Assembly (NCBI RefSeq): GCF_900069005.2 | Contig: NZ_LN831279.1 | Coordinates: forward strand, 2,095,760-2,159,759 | Direction of reading: 5' to 3' | Length of the DNA stretch: 64,000 nucleotides | Source: Paenibacillus sp. GM2 | GTDB lineage: Bacteria > Bacillota > Bacilli > Paenibacillales > Paenibacillaceae | Shown: in pieces, positions 25,495-33,994 of the stretch | Numbering within the stretch: the stretch's first letter is position 1 | Layout of the letters: each line of letters opens with the position of its first letter | Translations under genes and position numbers: made by a program | The notes under the pieces: model-generated | What the model was told of the DNA's origin: nothing | The model's database searches: none | The model's input: only the letters and a program-made list of their open reading frames with translations

Positions 25495-25512
25495 GTACAT
25501 ACATATATGTAC
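25495..25512. promoter_or_regulatory. Palindrome in the ldh leader
   Basis: GTACATACATATATGTAC is a near-perfect palindrome (7-bp arms) 30 bp before the ldh start. It does not look like a Rex site (TTGTGA-type). It may be an operator for another regulator. Confidence 0.4.
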
Positions 25513-25542
25513 TACTTATCGAGCCAATAAGGAGTGAAGATC

Positions 25543-26469
25543 ATGGAACCTAAAGTTTCTTCAAGTAAAGTCGTTATTATCGGTACCGGTGCCGTTGGAG
25601 CAACCACCGCCTACACTTTATTGCTTCGGGAACGAGTATCAGAGCTGGTTCTGATTGACGCAAACAAAGAGAGAGCGTTAGGGGAAGCTCTTGATATGAA
25701 CCACGGTCTGCCTTTTACAGGCGGCATGAAAATCTGGGCGGGCGATTACAGCGATTGCGCTGGCGCCGACATTATCGTCATTGCAGCCGGAGCGTCCCAG
25801 CAGCCCGGCGAGACAAGAATCGACCTGTTGAAGCGCAATGCCCGTATTTTTGACAGCATCATCCAGAACATAGTGAAGTACAATACCCATGGTATCATCC
25901 TTGTCGCTACGAACCCAGTGGATATTTTATCCTATGTATCCTTGAAGAAGAGCGGTTTCCCTTCCAACCGGGTCATTGGCTCCGGCACGCTGCTTGACAG
26001 CGCACGCTTCCGCTACCTGATCGGCGAGGCGAAGGAGATCAATCCGCGCAGTATTCATGCTCATATTATCGGGGAGCACGGGGATTCCGAATTGCCATTG
26101 TGGAGCCTAGCTAACGTAGCCGGGATCGATGTGGAATTCACAGATGAAGAGCGGGAAAGTATTTTCGAGAGCACCAAGAATGCCGCCTATGAGATCATTA
26201 ATGCAAAAGGGGCAACCTTCTATGCCATTGCCCTGGCGCTCGATCGGATCATCGTCTCTATTCTGAAGAATGAAGCTTCCGTCCTGAACGTCTCTACCCT
26301 GTTGAATGACTACAACGGAGTATCGGATGTATATCTTGGAGTACCTTGTATTGTAGACAGTACAGGAGTGCGAGAAGTGCTCGATCTTGAACTTAATGAT
26401 GAAGAACTTGAGAAATTCCAAGCTTCAGCCAACAAACTCAAGGCCGCTATTGCCGAACTTGAACTGTAA
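25543..26469 (+). CDS. ldh: L-lactate dehydrogenase
   Basis: NAD-dependent enzyme reducing pyruvate to L-lactate, 308 residues, cytoplasmic. Nucleotide-binding GTGAVGATTAYTLLL (~13) is followed by Asp at the end of strand 2 (LVLIDANKERA). The active-site loop GASQQPGETR carries the Gln that selects lactate rather than malate, and catalytic His lies in GEHGDSELPLWS. The ATG at 25543 has AAGGAGTG 8 nt upstream; the GTG at 25534 overlaps that site. It is monocistronic with a strong terminator. Confidence 0.95.
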   Translation: MEPKVSSSKVVIIGTGAVGATTAYTLLLRERVSELVLIDANKERALGEALDMNHGLPFTGGMKIWAGDYSDCAGADIIVIAAGASQQPGETRIDLLKRNARIFDSIIQNIVKYNTHGIILVATNPVDILSYVSLKKSGFPSNRVIGSGTLLDSARFRYLIGEAKEINPRSIHAHIIGEHGDSELPLWSLANVAGIDVEFTDEERESIFESTKNAAYEIINAKGATFYAIALALDRIIVSILKNEASVLNVSTLLNDYNGVSDVYLGVPCIVDSTGVREVLDLELNDEELEKFQASANKLKAAIAELEL

Positions 26470-26475
26470 AATAAG

Positions 26476-26522
26476 AAAAGCAGCCAACATGCGGGTTAAC
26501 CTGCGAATTGGCTGCTTTTTTT
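26476..26522. terminator. Bidirectional terminator between ldh and a methyltransferase gene
   Basis: AAAAGCAGCCAA/TTGGCTGCTTTT with a loop of about 20 nt that contains GCGGG/CCTGC pairing, then T's on the + strand. A's on the left allow use from the minus strand too. Confidence 0.85.
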
Positions 26523-26537
26523 AGTAAAACATGATAT

Positions 26538-27341
26538 TTATATTTTGGTTGCTTCGACGGATTGGAGATACATTTGCTGGTATTCACCCTGGCTCTGGAC
26601 CCAAAGGCGGTAATCCCTCTCCGCTCTGGCCCGATCCTGCTCTGAGATATAACCATCCTGCACCATCTGCTTGCCTTTGAAATCAGCAACCTCAGCCCAG
26701 ATCAGTGCTTTGTGGATAAAATCCGGATCTTGGCGTTGAGTGAATTCAAGTTGGGACAGAGATACGATATCGTTCAGTTCACCGGTCCTCTCCATCAGCT
26801 CGGCCAAATGGTCGGCCATTTCATTATCCATCCCGGCATCTGAGCGCCAACTCAGGAAAGCATTGTAAAAACTTTGCATCGACGACGGAATCGGTGGACT
26901 CCATTCTATTCTATGATGGTTATAATCAAGTATGAGCAATTTTCCACCGCTTCGAACCCTTTTGACCATCTGTTCAATTGCCGTGTAAGGGCGGCTCAAC
27001 CATTGCAACACCCTGGCAGAAGTCACGATATCAAATTGCTGTTCCAACGGAAGATCATAGATATCTCCGACTTCAAAGGAGATCCCCGCTGTTCCCTGCA
27101 TTTCTGCTCTCGCTTTGGCAATCCAATCCGGATTGTTATCGATGCCAATGACTAAACCTTCCGGGCCAGTGATCTCTGCAATTCCCCGCGTAATTGCTCC
27201 GGTTCCACAACCTATGTCCAGTACGCGCATTCCGGGTCTGATCAGCTCGGCCAGCCGCTTGTGTGAATCCGCCAGCGTACGTGCGTCAATCACACCAGAA
27301 TGATTTAATACCGCTCTTCTCTTTGCCGCTTCATCACTCAT
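26538..27341 (-). CDS. Class I SAM-dependent methyltransferase
   Basis: Methyltransferase of 267 residues. Motif I is VLDIGCGTGAITRGIA (~40), the acidic residue of motif II is in VIGIDNNPDW, and motif IV-like sequence is VTSARVLQWLSRPYTAI. The C-terminal third is helical and poorly conserved. The overall pattern resembles UbiE/small-molecule methyltransferases; the substrate is unknown. The ATG at 27341 is chosen because GGGTG lies about 5-10 nt upstream and the protein then starts MSDEAAKRR. It is convergent with ldh. Confidence 0.82.
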   Translation of the reverse strand: MSDEAAKRRAVLNHSGVIDARTLADSHKRLAELIRPGMRVLDIGCGTGAITRGIAEITGPEGLVIGIDNNPDWIAKARAEMQGTAGISFEVGDIYDLPLEQQFDIVTSARVLQWLSRPYTAIEQMVKRVRSGGKLLILDYNHHRIEWSPPIPSSMQSFYNAFLSWRSDAGMDNEMADHLAELMERTGELNDIVSLSQLEFTQRQDPDFIHKALIWAEVADFKGKQMVQDGYISEQDRARAERDYRLWVQSQGEYQQMYLQSVEATKI

Positions 27342-27406
27342 GCATTCACCCACTTCCTCAGAAGTTGTTCAAAGTTCGCTTTGGAATAAGTAAACTGACC
27401 TTCTAT

Positions 27407-28954
27407 TTAGTAAATCACAATATTTCCTTCACGTCGCTTCTCGCGGTCTTGGCGGCTGATGAGACGATTCATCGCTTCCAGATAAGCCTTCGCACTCGCC
27501 TCGATGATATCTGTGCTCACGCCGCGGCCGTTAGCAGATGCCTCCCCCTGCCTCAGCACCACATGAACCTCACCTTGCGCATCCGTTCCATGGGTTACCG
27601 AATGGATTGCGTAGTCTTCCAGTTCGGCAGCAATGCCGGTTGCTTTGGCAATCGCTTGGTACACAGCATCCACCGATCCGTTGCCCACCGCGGCCTCTTC
27701 TACCCTATCCCCGTTCTCCTTCATAATACGAACCGCTGCAGTAGGCATCGTCTTATTTCCATAAGACACTTGAATATTGTCCAGCGTAAGCGGCTTAGGT
27801 CCCTCTGCCAATTTCTCGTCCAGCAAAGCCCGGATATCTTCGGACAGAATATTCTTCTTGCGGTCCGCCAATACCTTGAACTTGGCAAAAGCGATATTAA
27901 GCTGCTCCTCGTTAAGCTCATAGCCCAGATCGATTAATTTCTCCTTGAACCCATGGCGGCCTGAATGCTTGCCAAGCACGAGCTTGCTTGAGCTTGCGCC
28001 AATCGTCTCCGGCGTAATGATCTCATAGGTGCTGCGATTCTTCAGCATACCGTCCTGATGAATGCCCGACTCATGAGCAAATGCGTTCGCGCCTACAATC
28101 GCCTTATTGCCAGGCACGCTCATCCCGGTTAATTTGCTGACCATACGGCTAGTACGGTAGATCTCACTCAAGTTCAAGGATGTTTTCGCCCCGTAATAAT
28201 CACTTCTCGTCTCCAGGGCCAACGCGACTTCCTCCAGGCATGTATTCCCCGCTCTCTCGCCAATCCCGTTAATGGTTCCCTCAAACTGATCAACACCGTT
28301 TGCGATCGCGGCCAGCGTATTGGCCGTCGCCATCCCCAGATCATCATGGCAGTGCGTGCTTAGCTGAATCTTCTCAATACCCGGTACACTAGATTTGATC
28401 GTCTTGAACATATTGCCGAATTGCTCGGGAGTTGCAAAACCCACAGTATCCGGTAAATTAACAACACAAGCTCCGGCATCAATTGCCGTCTTGGTCACCT
28501 CGCAGAGGAAATCGATCTCGGTGCGGCTGGCATCCTCTGCGGAGAATTCAACCTTGCTGAAGAACTTCCGGCCATAGCGAATCGCTGATGCAGCCGTCTC
28601 CAAAATTTTTGCCTTATCCATATGAAGCTTATGCTCCCGGTGGATCGGCGATGTGGCCAACACGAGATGGAGGCAAGGATCTTCGGCCTCACGCAGCGCT
28701 TCTACAACTGCATCGATATCCTTCATGTGACAACGGGCCAGACTCAGCAGCGTTGCATTCTTGACCTGTCTTGATACCGCACGGATGCTCTCGATCTCTC
28801 CCGGAGAGGCTGCGGCGAAGCCCGCTTCAATCCGATCGATCCCCAGCTTCTGAAGCTGAATCGCAATCTCCACCTTTTCCTCCGTCGTCAGGCTTACTCC
28901 CGGCGATTGTTCCCCATCACGCAATGTCGTATCAAACACGTAAATTTTCCTCAT
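27407..28954 (-). CDS. leuA: 2-isopropylmalate synthase
   Basis: First committed enzyme of leucine synthesis: condenses acetyl-CoA with 2-ketoisovalerate. 515 residues, cytoplasmic. The HMGL-type TIM barrel carries FDTTLRDGEQSPG (~6), the metal ligands in STHCHDDLGMA, and GIGERAGN. The ~130-residue C-terminal LeuA regulatory domain (allosteric leucine binding) is complete. The ATG at 28954 has AAGGGATGG upstream; the ATG at 28966 overlaps that site. It stands alone, without leuBCD or ilv genes, behind two tandem leucine T-boxes. A fragment of a dispersed intergenic repeat lies between it and the methyltransferase gene. Confidence 0.94.
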   Translation of the reverse strand: MRKIYVFDTTLRDGEQSPGVSLTTEEKVEIAIQLQKLGIDRIEAGFAAASPGEIESIRAVSRQVKNATLLSLARCHMKDIDAVVEALREAEDPCLHLVLATSPIHREHKLHMDKAKILETAASAIRYGRKFFSKVEFSAEDASRTEIDFLCEVTKTAIDAGACVVNLPDTVGFATPEQFGNMFKTIKSSVPGIEKIQLSTHCHDDLGMATANTLAAIANGVDQFEGTINGIGERAGNTCLEEVALALETRSDYYGAKTSLNLSEIYRTSRMVSKLTGMSVPGNKAIVGANAFAHESGIHQDGMLKNRSTYEIITPETIGASSSKLVLGKHSGRHGFKEKLIDLGYELNEEQLNIAFAKFKVLADRKKNILSEDIRALLDEKLAEGPKPLTLDNIQVSYGNKTMPTAAVRIMKENGDRVEEAAVGNGSVDAVYQAIAKATGIAAELEDYAIHSVTHGTDAQGEVHVVLRQGEASANGRGVSTDIIEASAKAYLEAMNRLISRQDREKRREGNIVIY

Positions 28955-28983
28955 TTTCTGTTCCATCCCTTCAAAATGATATT

Positions 28984-29335
28984 AAAAAAACCTCTCACGC
29001 CTCTGCTACAGGCCAAATAACCTGTGCAGGGGCGAAAGAGGTTCTCTTCCACGGTACCACCCTTGTTTTGCCGTCTACCTCAAGCCAGCAGGTTCCAGGC
29101 GGACCCTGAAACTGCCAAACTGTAATTTACGGCCTCAGATGAATCATAACCACTTTAGGGTCAGATCCAAAGATGCAATAACGGGCAAAACCCGGCATCT
29201 CTTAATTACTTCCATCCGCTATATACAGAAGCGTTCGGAGATGCAGCTCCAAGGCGAGTTGATACGCTGATTAAGGCGGCGATTTCAGCATGTTCGCCGT
29301 TCTCTGGACATAATCCCTCGTATCCGGTCCTTATC
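28984..29335 (-). ncRNA. T-box leader, leucine type, proximal copy
   Basis: Minus-strand leader directly before leuA. The antiterminator T-box GGGTGGTACCGTGG is exact, followed by a terminator (AACCTCTTTCGCC pairing with GGCGTGAGAGGTT, then seven T's). Stem I features CAGAGAACGG, the GCTGAAATCGCCGCC element and the specifier region CAACTCGCCTTGGAGCTG are present. CTC followed by a purine reads as a leucine codon. Uncharged tRNA-Leu would prevent termination and allow leuA expression. Confidence 0.92.
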
Positions 29336-29429
29336 TTAGCTATTCCCTATTCGATTAGAGGTTGTTTAAAAAGCCCTCTTTTTAAACATGTACTTCCAGG
29401 CTTTTTTACGCCGGAACAATCAATAACAA

Positions 29430-29725
29430 ATCAAAAAACCCCTCTCATCCCGCGCATCAAATGCGCCATGGGACGAAAGGGGTTAGCTTCCGTGGTACCA
29501 CCCAGCTTCACTATACATTGCTTAATGTACAGCCTCAGGCAGAGCGAAAATATTCGCTATCTGCGCACGTTAACGGATGCAGACCGGCCATCCCTAACGC
29601 TAATCAGCGGTTCAGGACAGCAGCTCAGAGGCGAGTTGGTGCTCGGGATTAAGGCGGTGATTTCAGCAACTACACCGCTCTCTGGACATAAGCGCCCGTA
29701 TGACCTGCTCCTCTTCATAGCCAAT
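29430..29725 (-). ncRNA. T-box leader, leucine type, distal copy
   Basis: A second complete T-box upstream of the first on the same strand. GGGTGGTACCACGG is the T-box, and the terminator AACCCCTTTCGTCCC pairs with GGGATGAGAGGGGTT, followed by T's. The specifier region reads CCAACTCGCCTCTGAGCTG, again CTC (Leu). There is no gene between the two leaders, so leuA transcription must pass two tRNA-controlled terminators in series. Confidence 0.92.
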
Positions 29726-29745
29726 CTTTTCAAAAACTTGATCAT

Positions 29746-29775
29746 ATTATATTCACAAATTTAGATTTTAGTCAA
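29746..29775 (-). promoter_or_regulatory. Sigma-A promoter of the leuA T-box leader
   Basis: On the minus strand TTGACT and TATAAT are separated by 18 nt, immediately before the distal T-box. It lies between the gerC-type gene end and the leader. Confidence 0.75.
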
Positions 29776-29821
29776 CCGTTATTTTTATTTTTTTGTATTG
29801 CCCCTGCTCCCGGGGAGCAAG

Positions 29822-31018
29822 TTACTTAACGGAAGAGCCTGTATCCTCAATGATCAAATCAACATCATACGTCACTTCCGACTTACTAAAGACACGATCC
29901 CAATCCTGCTCCACCTTCCTCCAAACCTTCGGATGCTGCATCCGAAGATGATCCCCGAATCTTCCAACATCGACCTGGTATACATCACGCATTTTATGAA
30001 TGACATCCTTCATCATCGTATTCAGCTCTTGCTTGAAGGCTTCTTCCGCTTCGCTGATAAATTCCTCGTTGCCGGCGGACTCCTCCATATCCCAGTTCTC
30101 CATAAGCCTTCCCTTCGTCTCGATCTTTACATGAAACGAGATATTGTCCCCATTGACCTGCGATTTTGTGCTTGACTTGGCCGAGATCACTTCGTAGATC
30201 AGCACGTTGCCATCCTTGTCATAAGTCTTAAGCACCCCGCCATGGATCGACCCATGAATCCAGGACAGTGCCTGAGTCTCCCGCACGGATAACGATCCGA
30301 TCCATTTCCTGTTCTTCCCTTGAATGATGGAGGATCCGGCAATAGCTACCTCATCCTTGGAGCTGGACAGATTCTGCAAAGTAAAGCTTGTGCCGGAATT
30401 TATGATTCCGTTCAGCTTGGTGAGATTTTTAGGAGGTAATACATTATTGGCTTTGCCCCCGTTCTCGGTCAGGCCGGTAAGCTCCAAGGAGGGGATTTCG
30501 CCGGAATTGTTGCTGACGAGCACCTCGCTCGCTTTGCTCTTGCTCATTAATACAAGGCAGCTTGGTCTGATCGCGTTATCCCTTAGCACGAATTTCAACA
30601 GCTTGTCAATTTCTATTCGCTGTGCAAGCTCCTCTGAAATAACAATCACTTTGACATGATGACCCATCATTGGCTTGGATCTCCGGGTGGCCATTTGACG
30701 GATCATTTGGAACAGAGAGTCCCCGGTTTCCTGAATATTCGAATATAAATCGCTGCTTGATTTATCCGCTTTGCCGGAAGTTGGTCTTTTTTGAAAAGGA
30801 ATAATTTGAAAAGTGAGTGTAACCCGATCCTTCTTGGGGTAGGCATTCCCATTCATGGCCAGCTCCTTCTCTTCTTTCGATGGTTCGGCCACATCCATCC
30901 CCAGCCCCACAAGTACCGTCTGATCCTCGATTTCTTTAATTCCCCAGCACCCGGTAGTAAGAGTCAGCAAAAGCAAGAGCGGGAAGATAGCCAGTATATA
31001 TCGTCTCAGTCGATCCAT
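29822..31018 (-). CDS. Ger(x)C family spore germination lipoprotein
   Basis: C subunit of a germinant receptor, 398 residues, exported lipoprotein of the inner spore membrane. The lipobox is LTLTTGCWG, with the family hallmark GCWGIKEIEDQTVLVGLGMD. The conserved C-terminal domain includes VKIETKGRLMENWD. The start ATG at 31018 lies in TGAAATG, overlapping the end of the B-subunit gene behind GAGGTG; the frame is open to 31054 but no binding site supports that. Last gene of the gerABC-type operon. The germinant cannot be predicted. Confidence 0.9.
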   Translation of the reverse strand: MDRLRRYILAIFPLLLLLTLTTGCWGIKEIEDQTVLVGLGMDVAEPSKEEKELAMNGNAYPKKDRVTLTFQIIPFQKRPTSGKADKSSSDLYSNIQETGDSLFQMIRQMATRRSKPMMGHHVKVIVISEELAQRIEIDKLLKFVLRDNAIRPSCLVLMSKSKASEVLVSNNSGEIPSLELTGLTENGGKANNVLPPKNLTKLNGIINSGTSFTLQNLSSSKDEVAIAGSSIIQGKNRKWIGSLSVRETQALSWIHGSIHGGVLKTYDKDGNVLIYEVISAKSSTKSQVNGDNISFHVKIETKGRLMENWDMEESAGNEEFISEAEEAFKQELNTMMKDVIHKMRDVYQVDVGRFGDHLRMQHPKVWRKVEQDWDRVFSKSEVTYDVDLIIEDTGSSVK

Positions 31019-31019
31019 T

Positions 31020-32114
31020 TCACCTCGCATCCCCCTTTTTGAAAATAATGGCATATAGCAGCATTAATGGAGGCAGAATGATGAATATAGCAACCCCGAC
31101 ATTAGCAAAGAAGCCACCGAACTGAAAGAGCTCATTTACGTCTCGGGGAAACGAAGCAATGATAAATATGACCGGCATCGATAAATATAGAATCGGTTTC
31201 TTGCTTGTTCGGAAGGTTTGTGCAATCCCGGTTGTAGATATATATTGCAAAATAGAGAAGGTTGTTAGAATTTGCATGATCCAGACAACAAGCAGGAAGA
31301 AATCGAACCTCTCGAAGAAAAGCCCCTTAATCTCGAAGCTTCGCAATAAATCCACGATCGGCCAGGTACTGCTGACGGCCCCATGCACACTAATTCCGCC
31401 GATCACCATGATGAAAGCGATCAGATTCAGGAATAAAGGGACCGTTATCCCCATAACTAGCGCCGTCCCGGCCTTTCCGGGATGCTTCATTGAAGCGGTG
31501 AGGATGAACATAATTTCATGCCCCAGAAATACGAGCACGGTTGAACCGACACCTTGCAATGCTGGGAGAACTCCGTCACCAAGCACAGGGAGCAAATTGT
31601 CTATTTCGAACACTTTACTGCTCAGAATCATCGAAAAAACAAATACCACGATAGTGATTGGCAGTATGATCTCGTATAATCGGGCTATCGCCCCAAGCCC
31701 ACCCAGGATTAGATATAAGCCAACCCAAATAAAGGACATCATAATCCCCCATCGGGGAACATCCTCAAGCAGGTAGAGCGTGGTTACTTCGAACATCACT
31801 CTCAGCTCAAAGGCAGCTATAAAAATATAAAAAGCCGCAATTCCAACATTGAACAAGCTTCCCAGCCACTTTCCCATAAGATCTCTGGAAAATTGAAAAA
31901 GTGTCTTGCCCGGAAATCGCTGGCATAGCTTAACGATGCAGGTTCCGGTCAGCACGACCAGAATGCCTCCGAGGATAATGGATATCCAGCCATCAGAGTT
32001 ATTCATCTTGTCAGCAAGTACTCTTGGTAAAGTGAGTATCCCCGACCCAAGCATACAGTTGCTGATAATCACTGCGGTTTGTGAAGTCGTGATTTTCTTA
32101 TCCTCGGTTAACAT
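31020..32114 (-). CDS. GerAB-type spore germination permease
   Basis: B subunit of the germinant receptor, 364 residues, a membrane protein of the APC-like endospore permease family with about ten membrane segments. It probably binds the germinant by analogy with structural work on GerAB proteins. The ATG at 32114 has AGGAGG 5 nt upstream; a GTG at 32132 is less likely. The gap to the A subunit gene is 22 bp. Confidence 0.9.
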   Translation of the reverse strand: MLTEDKKITTSQTAVIISNCMLGSGILTLPRVLADKMNNSDGWISIILGGILVVLTGTCIVKLCQRFPGKTLFQFSRDLMGKWLGSLFNVGIAAFYIFIAAFELRVMFEVTTLYLLEDVPRWGIMMSFIWVGLYLILGGLGAIARLYEIILPITIVVFVFSMILSSKVFEIDNLLPVLGDGVLPALQGVGSTVLVFLGHEIMFILTASMKHPGKAGTALVMGITVPLFLNLIAFIMVIGGISVHGAVSSTWPIVDLLRSFEIKGLFFERFDFFLLVVWIMQILTTFSILQYISTTGIAQTFRTSKKPILYLSMPVIFIIASFPRDVNELFQFGGFFANVGVAIFIILPPLMLLYAIIFKKGDAR

Positions 32115-32136
32115 ATAATCCTCCTCGATCACGCCC

Positions 32137-33798
32137 TCATTTACTTCTGCGGCTGGAATCCTTCGTCTTCATCAGGATGGGGCGCCGGTTCATCAGCTTG
32201 AATGGCATGCGAAATACAAAGTCCTTCCAGTCATTCAACCGGTATGGAGACATTGGGCTGACATATGGTACGCCAAAGCTCTTCAGCTTCGACAGATGGC
32301 TGCAGATCAAGATGAAAAACAGCACGGTTCCAAACAGCCCCAGAAACGCCGCAAAGAACATCGCCAGAAACCTCAGCATCCGTAGAGTAATCCCGGCACT
32401 GTAGGATGGAATAGCAAAGGATGATATAGCCGTTACCGCCACAACAATAACCAGGAAAGGACTGATAATCCCCGCATTTACCGCAGCATCGCCAATAATC
32501 AGACCTCCAACGATACCCATCGCAGGGCCGATTGGCTTGGGCAGCCGAATGCCGGCTTCTCTAAGGATTTCAATCGAAACTTCCATAATTAGCGCCTCAA
32601 TTATCGAGGGAAACGGGACGGTCTGCCTGGCCTCTATAATCGTGACTACTAACTCAGTAGGAATCAGTCCCTGATTATAGGTAATAAAGGAGATATATAT
32701 AGCGGGTGTAAATACGGCTAAAAAAGCGGTGAAAAATCGCAACAACCGCAGTAGTGTAGCTGGTATCCAGCGCTCGTAATAATCCTCCGGCGACTGGAGC
32801 AGCATGCTGAAGGTCACGGGAACAATTAATGCAAAGGGAGTTCCATCAAGTAAAATGGCTACCCTGCCTTCCATTAAAGCACCGATGACCCGGTCCGGCC
32901 GCTCGGTGTTCTGGACCTGCTGGAACAGGCTCATGCTGTTGTCCTCAATCAGCTGCTCCACATAACCTGATTCCGCCACATAGTCCATATTGATCGCTTC
33001 AACCCGGCGGATAACCTCTTCGACCAGTTCAGAATTGGCGATATCCCTCATGTAAGCGATGATCAGATCCTTTTGGGCGCGCGCTCCAACCTTGAATTTG
33101 GTCATCTGCAGGCTCTCGTTCCTGCCATGACGCCTTAATAAGGCGGTATTCTCGCTTAAGGTTTCTGTAAAGCCAGTGCGCGGGCCTCTTAACAGGCCTT
33201 CGGATACCGGTTCCTCTATAGGCCTGCTATTTCCGGCAGATCCGTTCATAAACACCACTTCTTCTACCCCTTCAACCAGCAGCGCTACAGAACCCGTTAA
33301 TATGCTTTCTATTACCTGATCCAGATGGCGAGTATCGCTGACTTGGCTAATGGACAGAATCTGCTCCAACAGACTTTCCCTCGTAATGGGAATAGGGGGG
33401 TCATCCCCACAATGGTTCATCAATGATTCCAGCACCCGTGTATCCATCAGATTTTTATCATAAAGACCATCTGCATACAGAAGAGCGGCCTTTTTCTCTT
33501 CCCGGAGGATGAACTCCCGAATATGAACATCGCAATGACGAACGGATTGCTGCTTAAGCACCGCAAGATCACGGTCATAGTTCCCCGTTACCGGCTGTTC
33601 GCCGGGAGTCTCTCCCCCGTCATTATTACTTGCAGCTTTCGACGTACTTGCCCCCTTGCTCTTTGCAGAGCTGCGATTGTTCAATTGGGATTTCAACCAA
33701 TTAGACAGAAAGTAGAAGACCACCGGCAGAACCAATGACATGACCGCTTGAAGAATAACGTCCCACCCCGGAAAATGGGATACTATGAATTTCCACAT
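32137..33798 (-). CDS. GerA-type spore germination protein with N-terminal membrane segment
   Basis: A subunit of the germinant receptor, 553 residues. The soluble N-terminal GerA domain (~95-300; VHIREFILREEKKAALLYADGL) and the membrane domain (~300-500; PFPSIIEALIMEVSIEILREAG, RLPKPIGPAMGIVGGLIIGD) are complete. Before them sits an unusual extension: a hydrophobic segment (~12-32) and a ~45-residue Ser/Lys/Asn-rich linker. The ATG at 33798 has AGGATG upstream; the ATG at 33807 overlaps that site. First gene of the operon. Confidence 0.9.
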   Translation of the reverse strand: MWKFIVSHFPGWDVILQAVMSLVLPVVFYFLSNWLKSQLNNRSSAKSKGASTSKAASNNDGGETPGEQPVTGNYDRDLAVLKQQSVRHCDVHIREFILREEKKAALLYADGLYDKNLMDTRVLESLMNHCGDDPPIPITRESLLEQILSISQVSDTRHLDQVIESILTGSVALLVEGVEEVVFMNGSAGNSRPIEEPVSEGLLRGPRTGFTETLSENTALLRRHGRNESLQMTKFKVGARAQKDLIIAYMRDIANSELVEEVIRRVEAINMDYVAESGYVEQLIEDNSMSLFQQVQNTERPDRVIGALMEGRVAILLDGTPFALIVPVTFSMLLQSPEDYYERWIPATLLRLLRFFTAFLAVFTPAIYISFITYNQGLIPTELVVTIIEARQTVPFPSIIEALIMEVSIEILREAGIRLPKPIGPAMGIVGGLIIGDAAVNAGIISPFLVIVVAVTAISSFAIPSYSAGITLRMLRFLAMFFAAFLGLFGTVLFFILICSHLSKLKSFGVPYVSPMSPYRLNDWKDFVFRMPFKLMNRRPILMKTKDSSRRSK

Positions 33799-33912
33799 AT
33801 TTATCATCCTAACGGCTCAAAAGCCATGAGATTACCGAAATTCGACGTAATATTCGCAACATGTAGTCTTTCCATAACTGTCCAAATCATGCAAAAGGAG
33901 CATGTGTCCACA

Positions 33913-33962
33913 AGAAAAAGCGCTTATCCGGCGGTAAACTATTCCGCAGCGAATAAGCGCTT
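33913..33962 (-). terminator. Terminator of the DUF3900-like gene
   Basis: AAGCGCTTAT/ATAAGCGCTT with inner GCGG/CCGC pairing, then five T's on the minus strand, 33 bp after the stop at 33995. Confidence 0.8.
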
Positions 33963-33994
33963 GTTGCCTGTTGTATGATGATCAAAAATAAAAC

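Noticed and set aside
29461..29764. Small ORFs between gerC and leuA
   Set aside because: They fall entirely within the T-box leader on the opposite strand.
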